Below, piece after piece: positions 8,333 through 17,512 of a DNA stretch of 64,000 nucleotides (position 1 is its first letter; every line of letters starts with the position of its first letter). The translations under genes were made by a program, and so were the position numbers. The stretch spans positions 434,001 to 498,000 of the forward strand of contig CAWKOS010000001.1 of assembly GCA_963851295.1 (NCBI GenBank), in the 5' to 3' direction. The notes below the pieces were generated by a model that was given only the letters and a program-made list of their open reading frames with translations, had not been told where the DNA came from and did not search any database. This DNA is from JAOPZW01 sp963851295 (lineage in GTDB: Bacteria; Actinomycetota; Thermoleophilia; Solirubrobacterales; Solirubrobacteraceae).

Positions 8333-9328
8333 TCAGCTGTCGACGACGACCGCGGCCCAGGCGGCCAGGCGGTCCCAGAGCACGGCCCGCGTCGCGGCGA
8401 AGTTGTGGCTGTGCGCACTCCCCGCCAGGACCAGGAGCGTCACGTCCTGGCTCGCGCGGTAGAAGGTGACGTCGTCGTGCGGCCGCTCCGGGACGTCGCG
8501 ATCGCCGAACGCGACGAGGACGGGACAGGTCAGGCGCCCGGCATAGGCCGCCGAGTGGCCGGCCAGAAGCGCGCCGACGTACGACTGCCGAGGCCATGCG
8601 CAGGCCTTCTCGTCGTCGGCCGCGATGACCTCAGCCGGGACATCGGCCGCGTGCAGCCAACCATGGTGCGGGGCGCGCGGAGCCAGGCCGTAGCCAGCGT
8701 CCCACCCGGTGGCGAGGAAGGCCTTCGCCTGATCGATGGCGACCTGCATCGGGGCGGCCGCACCCTGGTCAGGGCCGCTCGGCGGACCACCCTCGATGAT
8801 CTCCTTGCCGCCGTGCGTGAACCCCAGGTTCACCACGGCGTCGTAGCTGCCATGAAGCGCCTGCTCGACAATCGCAAGACATCCGCCGAGCGAGTGGCCG
8901 ACGGCGACGAAGGGGACGTCCTCCAGCGGGGCAAGGCGGCTGTCGAGCCTGCCCGCGGCCAGGAGCGTGCGCAGTTGACGAACGAACTCGGCGGCCGCGG
9001 CGCCCATCGTCTCGAGGGTCACCGCACCCACGTCGGCCGGCCGAGAGCTGGAGCCCACGCCGAGGGGATCGACGGCGATCACGAGGAAGCCGCGATCGCT
9101 CATGTGCTCGGCGAAGCTATATCCCGGATGGCCGGGGACGTGCATGTCCCAGTAGGCCCTGCTGTATGAGCCGCCCGGCCAGCAGACGAGGACGGCGCGC
9201 GGGGGCCCGCCATGTTCCGGCGAGGGCACGTGGACCGTTGCCGACAACGTGTTCGTCTCGTCGGCGAACGGCAGGACAGCGGAGACGTCGATCGCGAGCT
9301 CGACGGGCTGGGCGATGCTGTTGCTCAC
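8333..9328 (-). CDS. Alpha/beta hydrolase
   Basis: 331 residues from the GTG at 9328, chosen because GAGGAAG lies 7-8 bases upstream; a TTG 12 codons earlier has no such site. The nucleophile elbow is VAVGHSLGGCLAIV (GxSxG). A late acid region is VAFGDRDVP and the catalytic His is probably in LAGSAHSHNF. The oxyanion stretch is LVCWPGGSYSRAYW. The opening resembles an N-terminal cap strand rather than a signal peptide, so it is probably cytoplasmic. It lies downstream of the ABC transporter genes on the same strand, separated by a hairpin. A hydrolase of an ester or of a ring-cleaved CoA intermediate is plausible. Confidence 0.85.
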   Translation of the reverse strand: MSNSIAQPVELAIDVSAVLPFADETNTLSATVHVPSPEHGGPPRAVLVCWPGGSYSRAYWDMHVPGHPGYSFAEHMSDRGFLVIAVDPLGVGSSSRPADVGAVTLETMGAAAAEFVRQLRTLLAAGRLDSRLAPLEDVPFVAVGHSLGGCLAIVEQALHGSYDAVVNLGFTHGGKEIIEGGPPSGPDQGAAAPMQVAIDQAKAFLATGWDAGYGLAPRAPHHGWLHAADVPAEVIAADDEKACAWPRQSYVGALLAGHSAAYAGRLTCPVLVAFGDRDVPERPHDDVTFYRASQDVTLLVLAGSAHSHNFAATRAVLWDRLAAWAAVVVDS

Positions 9329-9367
9329 GGCTGTGCTTCCTCGCGCGGGATTCGCGCTACTCAACCG

Positions 9368-9401
9368 CCGGCGCCGGTCTCATCGCAGAGACCGGCGCCG
9401 G
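9368..9401 (-). terminator. Long perfect hairpin after the sugar-binding protein gene
   Basis: A 14-bp perfect stem (CCGGCGCCGGTCTC and its complement) with a 6-base loop, 15 bp past the stop of the binding-protein gene. There is no U-tract, so it may slow transcription or protect the abundant binding-protein mRNA rather than act as a classical terminator. Confidence 0.6.
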
Positions 9402-9415
9402 ACGCCGGCAGAGGG

Positions 9416-10561
9416 CTACTTGCCCCAGAGCTTCTTCCACTGCTCCTGGTAGTTCGCCACCAGCGGGAACTCGCTGCCCGTGGAGATCAGGTTGTCCTTG
9501 GTGATGAGCATGTAGGGCAGGTGCGCCTTGCGATCGACGTCGATCGACTGCCCCGTGAACAGCCGCGCGAGCGCGTCGGCCCACACCCAGGTCTGGTCCA
9601 CGTTGCTGAATGCCATCGCCGCGTGCGTCTGGCCCGAGGCGATGTACTGGTAGTTCTCGGCGTCGCCGACGTTGACGATGAGCTTGACCTTGTTGGCCAG
9701 CCCGGCCTGGCGCAGCGCCGCCGGCACGCCGACGTTGAGGGCGCCCAGCGAGTAGGCGACGTAGTTGATGTCCGGGTGGGCGCGCAGGTACGAGACGACG
9801 CGGTCCGGCACGTCCTTGCCGATCGCCGTGATCGGGATGTCGATCTTGTCCAACTTGCAGCCGGCGCAGAGCTTCGCGTAGTTCTGCTCGAAGTACTGGC
9901 GCACCGGCTTGAGGATGTTGTAGACGGGCAGGTCAACGTAGAGCGTGTGCGCCTTGCCACCGCTGTTCTTCGTGATCCAGGAGGCGAGGATCTGCCCCTC
10001 GGGTCCCAGGTCGTTCGGCTTGGACAGGATCAGGTCGATGCCCCCACCCTCGACGTCGTCGGTCGAGGACTCGACCACCGGGATCTTCATCTGCTGGAGC
10101 TGCTTGAGCTGCTGCGCGAAGACCGCGCGCGGGAACCCGCTTGCGACGACCGCGTCGGGCTTGTCGGTGACGGCCTGCTTCCAGGCGGCCTGGACGCTCT
10201 CAGGCGTGCCCTGCGTGTTGATCTGCTTGACCGTCCACCCGAGCGTCTTTGCCGCGTCGCTCAGGTTCTTGTACAGCGACGTGCACGCCGTCACGCCGCA
10301 GTTGATGAAGTCGATCCGCTTCCCCGTGGGGATCGGCTTGCCGACCGGCTGGCTGACGGGGATCTGGGTCGGGCGCTGCGCCCACTGGGCGGCGAGCTTG
10401 TCCGCCGTCGTGAGCTCGGCGCTCGATGATGCGCTGCCGCTGCCGGTCGACGAGCCGCCGCTGCTGCCGCAGGCGGTGACCGCCACCGCGGCGACGGCGA
10501 GCAGCGCAGAAAGGACAACGAGCCGAACGGGTCGCGACGCGCGGCTGATGATGGATGTCAT
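9416..10561 (-). CDS. ABC transporter substrate-binding lipoprotein (sugar/CUT2-like)
   Basis: A 381-residue lipoprotein. It has a positively charged N-terminus, a hydrophobic segment (LVVLSALLAVAAVAVT) and the lipobox VTAC with the lipidated Cys near residue 31, then a Ser/Gly linker. The mature part has a type I periplasmic-binding fold. Two Cys pairs (NCGVTAC and LCAGC) may form disulfides outside the cell. A strong GGAGGAG precedes the ATG. It is the last gene of the transporter operon (ATPase, permease, binding protein). The substrate class is normally sugars or polyols, but the catabolic setting suggests it could bind the island's own substrate. Confidence 0.9.
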   Translation of the reverse strand: MTSIISRASRPVRLVVLSALLAVAAVAVTACGSSGGSSTGSGSASSSAELTTADKLAAQWAQRPTQIPVSQPVGKPIPTGKRIDFINCGVTACTSLYKNLSDAAKTLGWTVKQINTQGTPESVQAAWKQAVTDKPDAVVASGFPRAVFAQQLKQLQQMKIPVVESSTDDVEGGGIDLILSKPNDLGPEGQILASWITKNSGGKAHTLYVDLPVYNILKPVRQYFEQNYAKLCAGCKLDKIDIPITAIGKDVPDRVVSYLRAHPDINYVAYSLGALNVGVPAALRQAGLANKVKLIVNVGDAENYQYIASGQTHAAMAFSNVDQTWVWADALARLFTGQSIDVDRKAHLPYMLITKDNLISTGSEFPLVANYQEQWKKLWGK

Positions 10562-10612
10562 GGGACTCTCCTCCGTGTGGGGGTTGTGGGTTGTGGTCCG
10601 GTGGACGCGAGG

Positions 10613-11677
10613 TCAAGCGGCTGCAACGGCGCGCCGGCGCAGCCGCTTGGGGAGGCGGACTCGACCTGAGGTCACGGCGAGCGCGACGATGAGCACGACG
10701 CCGGTGAAGACGCTGGTCGACCACTGCGGGGTCGAGGCGAGCGACAGGCCGGTCGTGCCGGTGCCGAGCAGGAGCACGGCGATGACGGTGCCCCAGGCGT
10801 TGAACCGCCCCCCGCGCAGCTGCGTCGCGCCCAGGAAGGCGGCCGCGTAGGCAGCGAGCAGGTAGGGGTCGCCCGCGGTCGGCGAACCGGAACCGATGGC
10901 CGAAGTGAAGACGATGCCGGCGACACCGGCCAGCAGCGCCGAGGTGACGAGCGAGAGGAAGCGCAGCCGATCGGTCGTGACGTTCTGCAGGCGCGCCGCG
11001 TCGGGGTTGAAGCCGGTGGCGTACAGCCGCCGCCCGGTCGCCGTGTGCTCGAGCACGAACCAGATCGCCGCGGCGATCGCGAGGAGGTAGAAGACCGGCA
11101 GCGTCAGGCCGGCAATGTCCGTCTGCGCGATGCTCGAGAACGGCTTCTGCAGGAGCTTCACGCTCGTGATCGACTGGTCGTTGGTCACCATCGTGATGAA
11201 CGCCTTGATGAGCGAGCCCGTGGCCAGGGTGCCGATGAACGAGTCCACACCCAGGCCCACGACGACGAAGCCGTTGATGAGGCCGATCACGAGCGCCGCG
11301 CCGAGGGCGAGGAGGACGGCCGGAAGGACGCCGGTAGTCGCCGCGAAGTGCGCCACAGTGACGCCGCTCAGCGTCATCGTGAAGGCGATCGAGAGGTCGA
11401 ACACCCGAGCGGCGAGCGGGATGACGACGCACAGCGCCATGAGCCCCGTGACCGCGTTGTTGTTGAGGATCTGGTTGAAGGTGGTGTGCGTGAGGAACGT
11501 GTTCGGCACCCAGATCGCGAAGACCACGATGATGAGCAGCCACACGTAGACCGCGCCGATGTTGCTGAACGAGAGTGAGCGCCGCCAGCGGGGCGTCGGC
11601 CGGGCCGGTCGGACGTCGGCGAGGACGTGCCGTTCGGAGACGGCGGCGGCGGGAGCGGCGGTCGTGCCGGTACTCAT
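10613..11677 (-). CDS. ABC transporter permease (CUT2/ribose type)
   Basis: A 354-residue integral membrane protein with about nine hydrophobic segments, beginning IGAVYVWLLIIVVFAIWVPNTF and ending VFTGVVLIVALAV followed by a basic tail. The coupling loop ATGFNPDAARLQNVTTDRLRFLS matches the EAA-like loop of branched-chain/ribose-type permeases. Only one permease gene is present, so it would act as a homodimer with the double-domain ATPase. It starts one base after the ATPase stop, so the two are translated from one message. Confidence 0.93.
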   Translation of the reverse strand: MSTGTTAAPAAAVSERHVLADVRPARPTPRWRRSLSFSNIGAVYVWLLIIVVFAIWVPNTFLTHTTFNQILNNNAVTGLMALCVVIPLAARVFDLSIAFTMTLSGVTVAHFAATTGVLPAVLLALGAALVIGLINGFVVVGLGVDSFIGTLATGSLIKAFITMVTNDQSITSVKLLQKPFSSIAQTDIAGLTLPVFYLLAIAAAIWFVLEHTATGRRLYATGFNPDAARLQNVTTDRLRFLSLVTSALLAGVAGIVFTSAIGSGSPTAGDPYLLAAYAAAFLGATQLRGGRFNAWGTVIAVLLLGTGTTGLSLASTPQWSTSVFTGVVLIVALAVTSGRVRLPKRLRRRAVAAA

Positions 11678-11678
11678 G

Positions 11679-13238
11679 TCAGTCGCTTCCTTCCATCGCG
11701 TGGAGCAGCTTGGGTTCGGTGATCTCGTCGCCGGCCAGCTCGGTCGCGATGACCCCGCGACGCAGGACCAGGACGCGCGTGCACATGCCGAGCAGGTCGC
11801 CCTCGTCCGATGAGGAGACGATCACGCCGAGGCCGGCTCGGGCCTGCTCGGCGATCAGGTCGTAGATCTGCATGCGCGTGCCGATGTCGACGCCGGCGGT
11901 GGGCTCGCAGAGCGCGACGACGGCCGAGTCGAGCGCCAGGCACCGTGCCATCACGACCTTCTGCTGGTTGCCGCCGCTGAGCGTGGTGATCGGGGCGTCG
12001 AAGCCGGCAGTCCGGATGCCGAGGCGCTCGATCCAGCCGTCCACCAGCTCGGCCTCGCGGCCGGCACTGATCGCCGCGCGGCCGCGCAGGCGGCCGATCA
12101 GGGGCAGGGTCAGGTTTTCCTTGACGGTGAACGCGCTGATGACGCCCTCGGCCGTCCGGTTGGCCGGCACGAGCGGGAAGCGCGGTGCGCCGTCGTCGCC
12201 CAGGTCGATCCAGGCCTCGGATTGCGCCGGTAGCCGGAGTGCGCCGCTCACGGAGCCGTCCCACGCCCCGGCGATGGCGTAGGGCAGCGTCTCGCGGCCG
12301 GATCCGGGGAGGCCGGCGATGCCGAGGACCTCGCCCTTGCGAAGCTCGAAGCTGACGCCGCGCAGGACGCCCGCCCGTAGATCGCGGACCTCGAGCTGCG
12401 CCGCCCGCTCGCTCGTGGCCGCCTCGGGGCGGACCGAGATGTCGACGTCCGTGCCGACCATCATCGTTGCGAGGGTCTGCGGCGTGAGGTCGGCGACGTC
12501 GCGCGTGCCGACGAGCCGGCCGCCGCGCAGGACCGTGACGCGATCGGCGATGTCGAAGATCTCGTTCATGCGGTGCGAGACGTAGAGGACGCTGGTGCCG
12601 CTGCGCCGGACCTCGCGCACGATCTCCAGCAGCCTGTCCACCTCGGTGTGGGGCAGCACCGCCGTGGGCTCGTCGAGCACCAGCACCCCGCGGCCGCCCT
12701 CCCAGCCCTCCAGCGCGGCGGCGATGGCCACCACCGTGCACTCGACGGGCGACGCGTACATCAGGGGACGGTGGACGTCGATGTCCATGCCGAACTGGCC
12801 GATGAGCATGCGAGCGGAGCGCTCCTGCGCCGACCAGTCGATCGACCCAAGGCGCGTGCGGGCGTACCCGCGGCCAAGGGCCAGGTTGTCCACGGCGCTG
12901 AGCTCGGTGACGAGCCCGAGGTCCTGGTGGACGAAGCGCAGCCGATCGTGGCGCGCCTCGGTGGTCGCCGAGAGGTCGAAGGGCTCGCCGTCCAGCCACG
13001 CGAGCGCGCCGGGGTCGGCGTCGTGATAGCCGGCCAGCGTCTTGATCAGCGTCGACTTGCCGCAGCCGTTCTGGCCGACCAGCGCGTGGATCTCGCCGGG
13101 CGCGATCTCGAGCGCCACGTCGCGCAGCGCACGGGTCCCGCCGAAGGTCTTCGACAGCTTCTCGAGCCGCAGCACCGGCCGCTGGGCCGATGCGACCGAG
13201 CCCGGGGCCGGCCTCGTGGCGTGCATCTCTTTCAACAC
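11679..13238 (-). CDS. ABC transporter ATPase, two nucleotide-binding domains (CUT2 type)
   Basis: 519 residues from the GTG at 13238, which has GGAGGAGA 6 bases upstream. An ATG 10 codons earlier has no good site. Domain 1 has a complete Walker A (ALVGQNGCGKSTLIK) and Walker B (GVLVLDEPTAV) but a changed signature (SPVEC where LSGGQ is usual). Domain 2 has a degenerate Walker A (GLPGSGRE) but an intact LSGGNQQK signature, the asymmetry typical of RbsA/CUT2 ATPases. The complementary defects mean one composite ATP site is probably active. The upstream region carries an exact operator match, placing the importer in the island regulon. Confidence 0.93.
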   Translation of the reverse strand: MLKEMHATRPAPGSVASAQRPVLRLEKLSKTFGGTRALRDVALEIAPGEIHALVGQNGCGKSTLIKTLAGYHDADPGALAWLDGEPFDLSATTEARHDRLRFVHQDLGLVTELSAVDNLALGRGYARTRLGSIDWSAQERSARMLIGQFGMDIDVHRPLMYASPVECTVVAIAAALEGWEGGRGVLVLDEPTAVLPHTEVDRLLEIVREVRRSGTSVLYVSHRMNEIFDIADRVTVLRGGRLVGTRDVADLTPQTLATMMVGTDVDISVRPEAATSERAAQLEVRDLRAGVLRGVSFELRKGEVLGIAGLPGSGRETLPYAIAGAWDGSVSGALRLPAQSEAWIDLGDDGAPRFPLVPANRTAEGVISAFTVKENLTLPLIGRLRGRAAISAGREAELVDGWIERLGIRTAGFDAPITTLSGGNQQKVVMARCLALDSAVVALCEPTAGVDIGTRMQIYDLIAEQARAGLGVIVSSSDEGDLLGMCTRVLVLRRGVIATELAGDEITEPKLLHAMEGSD

Positions 13239-13285
13239 GGTCTCTCCTCCGAGGACTCCGATGTTCATGGAACTTCGGAATCGCC

Positions 13286-13298
13286 TGAACTGACTTCA
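13286..13298 (+). promoter_or_regulatory. Putative operator upstream of the ABC transporter operon
   Basis: TGAACTGACTTCA is an exact match to the island consensus TGAANTGANNTCA, 48 bp upstream of the ATPase start. A partial copy (CTGAAGTCATG, 13405-13415) lies across the end of the next gene. Confidence 0.7.
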
Positions 13299-13410
13299 GA
13301 TTAGCCATCGTAGTCATACCCACGAGCAGAAGTCAAGTCACTTCTTCGCCGTACGTAGGCAGCTTCCCGCGGCGGCCCTTTCGGAGCCTGTCTACGCCGA
13401 TGATCTGAAG

Positions 13411-14253
13411 TCATGTGGCGTCGTCGCGAGCCCCGCGCCCCCCGGGCATGCTCCACTGCGCGCCGCCGTCCACGGTCAGGATCGAACCGGTCGTGTAGCT
13501 CGAGGCGTCGCTGGCCAGGTACAGCGCGGCGCCGACGATCTCGTCGGCCAGTCCCGCCCTGCGCATGGGAAACGTGCGCGTGCGCTCGGCCAGGACGTCC
13601 AGGTCCCAGTTGCGCGAGATGCTCGTGAGGAAGGGTCCGGGCATGATGGCGTTGACGCGGACCTTCGGGCCGAGGGCGTCGGCGAAGCCCACGGTCATGG
13701 CATTGAGTCCGGCCTTGGCGGCCGAGTAGGGAACGATGTCGCCGGTCGGGCGCACGGCGCCCGTGCTCGAGATGTTGATGATCGAGCCGCCATCGCCGGC
13801 GGCCATGCGCTCACCCACGAGGGCCGACAGCCGGAACGGGCCCTTGAGGTTCACCCCGACGACCTTGTCGAAGAGCTCTTCGGTCACGGCGCCGAGCGTC
13901 GGGTACAGCGGCGAGATCCCGGCGCTGTTGACGAGGACGTCGATCCGCCCGAGCTCGCGATAGCTGGCCTCGACCAGCCGCTCCAGGTCGTCCCAGCGAC
14001 CGACGTGGCACGGGCAGGCGAAGGCCCGGCCGCCGCCGGCTCGCAGCTCCGCGGCGACGGCGTCGCAGGCGTCCTCCTTGCGGCTGGTCACGACGATGTC
14101 GGCACCCGCCGACGAGAAGGCGCGCGCGATGGCCAGGCCGAGCCCACGCGTGCCGCCGGTGACGAGCGCGACGCGGCCGGAGAGGTCGAAGAGCGCGCGC
14201 GCGTCTTCGGATCGCTTCGGGCTGGTCTCGGCGGTCTCGTGCACGCCGATCAT
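13411..14253 (-). CDS. Short-chain dehydrogenase/reductase
   Basis: A 280-residue classical SDR. The nucleotide-binding motif is VTGGTRGLGLAIA (TGxxxGxG), then NSAG, the catalytic Ser in ISSTGAV and the YSAAKAG (YxxxK) pair; the C-terminal SYTTGSILTVDGG is typical. The N-terminus has about 20 extra residues before the Rossmann fold. It starts in an ATGA overlap with the upstream MBL gene, so the two are a coupled minus-strand pair. It probably oxidises or reduces a hydroxyl/keto group, with NAD(H) or NADP(H) undetermined. Confidence 0.92.
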   Translation of the reverse strand: MIGVHETAETSPKRSEDARALFDLSGRVALVTGGTRGLGLAIARAFSSAGADIVVTSRKEDACDAVAAELRAGGGRAFACPCHVGRWDDLERLVEASYRELGRIDVLVNSAGISPLYPTLGAVTEELFDKVVGVNLKGPFRLSALVGERMAAGDGGSIINISSTGAVRPTGDIVPYSAAKAGLNAMTVGFADALGPKVRVNAIMPGPFLTSISRNWDLDVLAERTRTFPMRRAGLADEIVGAALYLASDASSYTTGSILTVDGGAQWSMPGGRGARDDAT

Positions 14254-15305
14254 CCCCGGCGGGCGCGGATGGCAGCCGGACGCCCGCGCTCACGGCGACG
14301 CGCGGAGCTCGTCGCGGGCCCGCGCGCGGAGCGGCGTCCGGGGCCGGTGAGCTCGAAGACGGACCCTCCACCGCCGGCCCGCTCGGCGACGTGGCCGCCG
14401 GCCAGGAGCAGCTCGAGGTGGCCGATCACCTCCCACACGACCAGCAGGGGCTGCTCGGCCACCGTGCGGGCGGGCCACAGGCGGCTCGCGATCGCGAACG
14501 CCGAGGCGGGCCCGTCCTCGAGGATGGCCGCGATCCGCTCGCAGCGCCGCCGGTGGTCCAGGAAACGGGCCTGCACCAGGGCGGCGTGCTCGGTGACCGG
14601 GGCGCCGTGGCCGGTGAGCAGGCGGGCGAGCGGCATCCGCGCGGTTTGGCGGAGGTTGTCCAGGTAGCGCATGCGCGAGCGCGCGCGCCCGTCGTGCGCG
14701 CGGTCGGGCGCGTTGATCTCGGTGTTCGAGGAGATCCGCGAGAGCAGGTGATCGCCGCCGAACGCCAGCGCCTGGCGGTCGTCGACGAAGAGCGTGTCGG
14801 TCGTGCTGTGCCCCGGTCGCGCGACGACGCGCAGGCTGCGCCCGCCGGCGCGGATCAGGTCGCCGTCGACGAGGCGAACGTCCGCGGTGAAGTCCTCGCT
14901 CGTCGCGCGGATGAAGTCCCAGAAGCCCTCGTCGTCCGCCACGACCTGGTCCGGGACGCCGTGGTGGGCCATCAGGGCGTGCGCGAACGTCCGGTCGCGC
15001 TCGACCTCGGCGGCGTAGCGCTCTCCGTAGTCGGCGACGCGGTCGAGCACGGCGACGGTGGCCCCCGAGCGGCGCTGGATCGTCGCGGCGAGGCCGACGT
15101 GGTCGAGGTGGTGATGGGTCGCGAGCACGAGCTCGATGTCCTCCAGCCACAGCCCCTCGCGCCGCAGACCGCCCTCGAGCGCCGCGAGGGCGCCGTCGTC
15201 GCGTGGACCGGTGTCGATCAGGGTCAACGGCTCGCCGCGCAGCAGCCACGCGTTCACCGAGCCGACGTGCGCGAGCGGGAGCGGGATGTCCACGATGCCA
15301 GCCAT
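14250..15305 (-). CDS. Metallo-beta-lactamase-fold hydrolase
   Basis: A 351-residue MBL-fold enzyme. The metal-binding motif THHHLDHVG (HxHxDH) is near residues 62-70, GHSTTDTLF gives the next metal His, GGDHLLS the bridging Asp and LTGHGAPV the last His. An extra ~100-residue C-terminal helical domain (LQARFLDHRRRCERIAAIL ...) is like the winged-helix tail of LACTB2/glyoxalase II-like thioesterases, so a CoA-thioesterase or lactone-hydrolase role is plausible. The start ATG coincides with the end of an operator and has no Shine-Dalgarno. The gene overlaps the SDR at its 3' end by 4 bp. Confidence 0.92.
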   Translation of the reverse strand: MAGIVDIPLPLAHVGSVNAWLLRGEPLTLIDTGPRDDGALAALEGGLRREGLWLEDIELVLATHHHLDHVGLAATIQRRSGATVAVLDRVADYGERYAAEVERDRTFAHALMAHHGVPDQVVADDEGFWDFIRATSEDFTADVRLVDGDLIRAGGRSLRVVARPGHSTTDTLFVDDRQALAFGGDHLLSRISSNTEINAPDRAHDGRARSRMRYLDNLRQTARMPLARLLTGHGAPVTEHAALVQARFLDHRRRCERIAAILEDGPASAFAIASRLWPARTVAEQPLLVVWEVIGHLELLLAGGHVAERAGGGGSVFELTGPGRRSARGPATSSARRRERGRPAAIRARRG

Positions 15306-15317
15306 GAATTGACTTCA
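15305..15317 (-). promoter_or_regulatory. Putative operator abutting the MBL start codon
   Basis: TGAATTGACTTCA on the plus strand is an exact consensus match. On the coding strand its last base is the A of the ATG at 15305, the same geometry as at 6963, 22508 and 28207. Confidence 0.72.
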
Positions 15318-15401
15318 GTATGGCAGACCTTCGAGGGCCACACCACCGCATCCGGTCGGACGCGCGATGACTTGCCATCCTCGGCGGAGGCGTATATGAT
15401 C

Positions 15402-15414
15402 TGAATTCGATTTA
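15402..15414 (+). promoter_or_regulatory. Putative operator upstream of the crotonase gene
   Basis: TGAATTCGATTTA, differing at one base from the P450 site TGAAGTCGATTTA. It lies 30 bp upstream of the ATG at 15445, which has its own GGAG. Confidence 0.55.
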
Positions 15415-15444
15415 GTTTTTTCTACCTGGGACGGAGCAATTGAC

Positions 15445-16266
15445 ATGACTGTGCAGGCACAGACGAATGGACGCCCGACCACCGGCGAGTTCGTGCAGTA
15501 CGAGGTGGCCGACGGAGTCGCGACGATCTGGCTCAACCGCCCCGAGGTCAAGAACTGCGTCAACTGGGGCCTGCTCACCCAGCTCGGGGCGGCGCTCGAC
15601 CGTGCCGAGGACGACGACGACGCGCGCGTGGTGCTCATCCGCGGGCGCGGCCACACCTTCTGCGCCGGCGCGGACCTCAACATGCTCGACTCCGAGTTCC
15701 TGGGCACCACCAACAACTCCGTCAAGATCGCCCAGGTCTCCGCGCGGACCTTCGACCGCGCCTTCAACCTCGGCAAGCCGACCGTCGCGGTCGTCGAGGG
15801 CCACGCGGTGGCCGGTGGCTTCGAGCTCATGATCTCCTGCGACTTCGCGATCGCGGCCGACGACGCGAAGATCGGCGACTTCCACATCCGCCGCGCGCTC
15901 TTCGGCGGAGCGGGCCCGATCTACCGTCTGCCCCGCTACATCGGCCTGCGCAAGACCAAGGAGCTCCTCTTCACCGGCAAGCTGCTCTCCGGCAAGGAGT
16001 GCGAGGAGTGGGGCCTGGCCAACGTCTCCGCGCCGACCGAGGAGCTCGAGCAGGCGATCGCCGACTTCGTCGCTCCCATGAAGGACAAGAGCGCCTTCAC
16101 GATGCGCATCACCAAGCTCGCGGCCAACCGCGGCCTCGACGGCGACACCGAGACGCTCATCGCCCTGGAGAGCATGACCTGCAACGTCGCGCACCAGTCC
16201 GAGGACGCCCGCGAGGGCGTGCAGGCCTTCCTGGAGAAGCGCGAGCCGGTGTGGAAGCACCGCTAG
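15445..16266 (+). CDS. Enoyl-CoA hydratase/isomerase-family protein
   Basis: A 273-residue crotonase-fold protein with both oxyanion segments (CAGADLNMLDSEF and VVEGHAVAGGFELMISCDFAIAADDA). By eye, the first catalytic Glu of classical hydratases is replaced (GDFHIRRALFGGAG) while the second is kept (RKTKELLFTGK). This is the opposite of the paralogue at 1.2 kb, so the two should have different chemistry. GGAG precedes the ATG at 15445. It is followed 13 bp later by an acyl-CoA dehydrogenase on the same strand. Confidence 0.92.
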   Translation: MTVQAQTNGRPTTGEFVQYEVADGVATIWLNRPEVKNCVNWGLLTQLGAALDRAEDDDDARVVLIRGRGHTFCAGADLNMLDSEFLGTTNNSVKIAQVSARTFDRAFNLGKPTVAVVEGHAVAGGFELMISCDFAIAADDAKIGDFHIRRALFGGAGPIYRLPRYIGLRKTKELLFTGKLLSGKECEEWGLANVSAPTEELEQAIADFVAPMKDKSAFTMRITKLAANRGLDGDTETLIALESMTCNVAHQSEDAREGVQAFLEKREPVWKHR

Positions 16267-16279
16267 GCGCAGCCGGACC

Positions 16280-17509
16280 ATGGACTTCGCCTACGACGAC
16301 ACGACGCTCCAGCTGCGCGAGCGACTGCTGGCGTTCATGGACGAGTGCGTCTACCCGGCGGAGGAGCGCTTCCGCGACGAGGTCGAGCAGGCCGATGACC
16401 GGTGGGGCACCCCGCCGGTCATCGAAGCGCTCAAGGTGCAGGCGCGCGAGCGGGGCCTGTGGAACCTCTTCCTGCCCCCGATCCACGAGCACGGCGCCGG
16501 GCTGACGAATCTGCAGTACGCGCCGCTGGCGGAGATCACCGGCCGCAACCCGTGGATGGCGCCGGAAGCGCTCAACTGCTCGGCCCCGGACACGGGGAAC
16601 ATGGAGCTCCTGTCGCTCTTCGGCACGCCCGAGCAGCGGACGCGCTGGCTGGCGCCGCTGCTCGAAGGCACCATCCGCTCGGCCTTCTCGATGACCGAGC
16701 CCGACGTGGCCTCGTCGGACGCCACCAACATCGCAACGCGCATCGAGCGCGACGGCGATGACTACGTCATCAACGGCCGCAAGTGGTGGACGTCGGGGGC
16801 GATGTCGCCGCGCTGCGAGCTGCTGATCGTCATGGGCGTCACCGACCCCGACGCCGAGCGCCACCGCCGCCAGAGCATGATCCTCGTCCCCAAGGACACG
16901 CCGGGCGTCCGGGTCGAGCGCTCCACAAGCCTCTTCGGCTACGACGACGGGCCCCACGGCGGCCACGCCGAGATCGTCTACGAGGACGTGCGCGTGCCGG
17001 CGTCGCACCTGCTCGGCGAGGAGGGCGAAGGCTTCCGTCTGGCCCAGGAGCGCCTCGGCCCCGGCCGCATCCACCACGCGATGCGAGCGATCGGGATGGC
17101 CGAGCGAGCGCTCGAGATGATGTGCCGCCGTACGGCGTCGCGATCGGCGTTCGGGCGTCCGATCATCGAGCACGGCGTCGTCCAGCGCTGGATCTCCGAG
17201 GCGCGAGTGAAGATCGAGCAGGTGCGCCTGCTCGTGCTCAAGACCGCGTGGCTGATGGACACGGTCGGCAACCGCGGCGCGCGCATCGAGGTCTCCGCCA
17301 TCAAGGTGGCCGCGCCGGAGGTGGCGACGTGGGTCATCGACCGTGCCATCCAGGCCCACGGCGGCGCCGGCGTGTCGCAGGACCATCTCCTCGGCGAGCT
17401 CTACGCGGTCGCGCGCATCCTGCAGATCGCCGACGGACCCGACGAGGTGCACCACATGGCGATCGCGCGGCGCGAGAGCCGGCGCTACCGCGAGTCGGTC
17501 GCGGCCTGA
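16280..17509 (+). CDS. Acyl-CoA dehydrogenase
   Basis: A 409-residue full-length flavin-dependent acyl-CoA dehydrogenase with MTEPDVASSDATNIATRIERDG (substrate/flavin loop), NGRKWWTSGA, the FGRPIIEHGVVQRWI helix and a C-terminal QAHGGAGVSQDHLLGELYAVARILQIADGPDEVH. The region resembles the ACAD10/11 family, which fits with an APH-like kinase in the same island (19.2 kb). It uses FAD and introduces a 2,3 double bond into an acyl-CoA, or processes a 4-hydroxyacyl-CoA. It probably forms an operon with the crotonase 13 bp upstream, and converges on the TetR gene 3 bp downstream. Confidence 0.94.
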   Translation: MDFAYDDTTLQLRERLLAFMDECVYPAEERFRDEVEQADDRWGTPPVIEALKVQARERGLWNLFLPPIHEHGAGLTNLQYAPLAEITGRNPWMAPEALNCSAPDTGNMELLSLFGTPEQRTRWLAPLLEGTIRSAFSMTEPDVASSDATNIATRIERDGDDYVINGRKWWTSGAMSPRCELLIVMGVTDPDAERHRRQSMILVPKDTPGVRVERSTSLFGYDDGPHGGHAEIVYEDVRVPASHLLGEEGEGFRLAQERLGPGRIHHAMRAIGMAERALEMMCRRTASRSAFGRPIIEHGVVQRWISEARVKIEQVRLLVLKTAWLMDTVGNRGARIEVSAIKVAAPEVATWVIDRAIQAHGGAGVSQDHLLGELYAVARILQIADGPDEVHHMAIARRESRRYRESVAA

Positions 17510-17512
17510 CGC

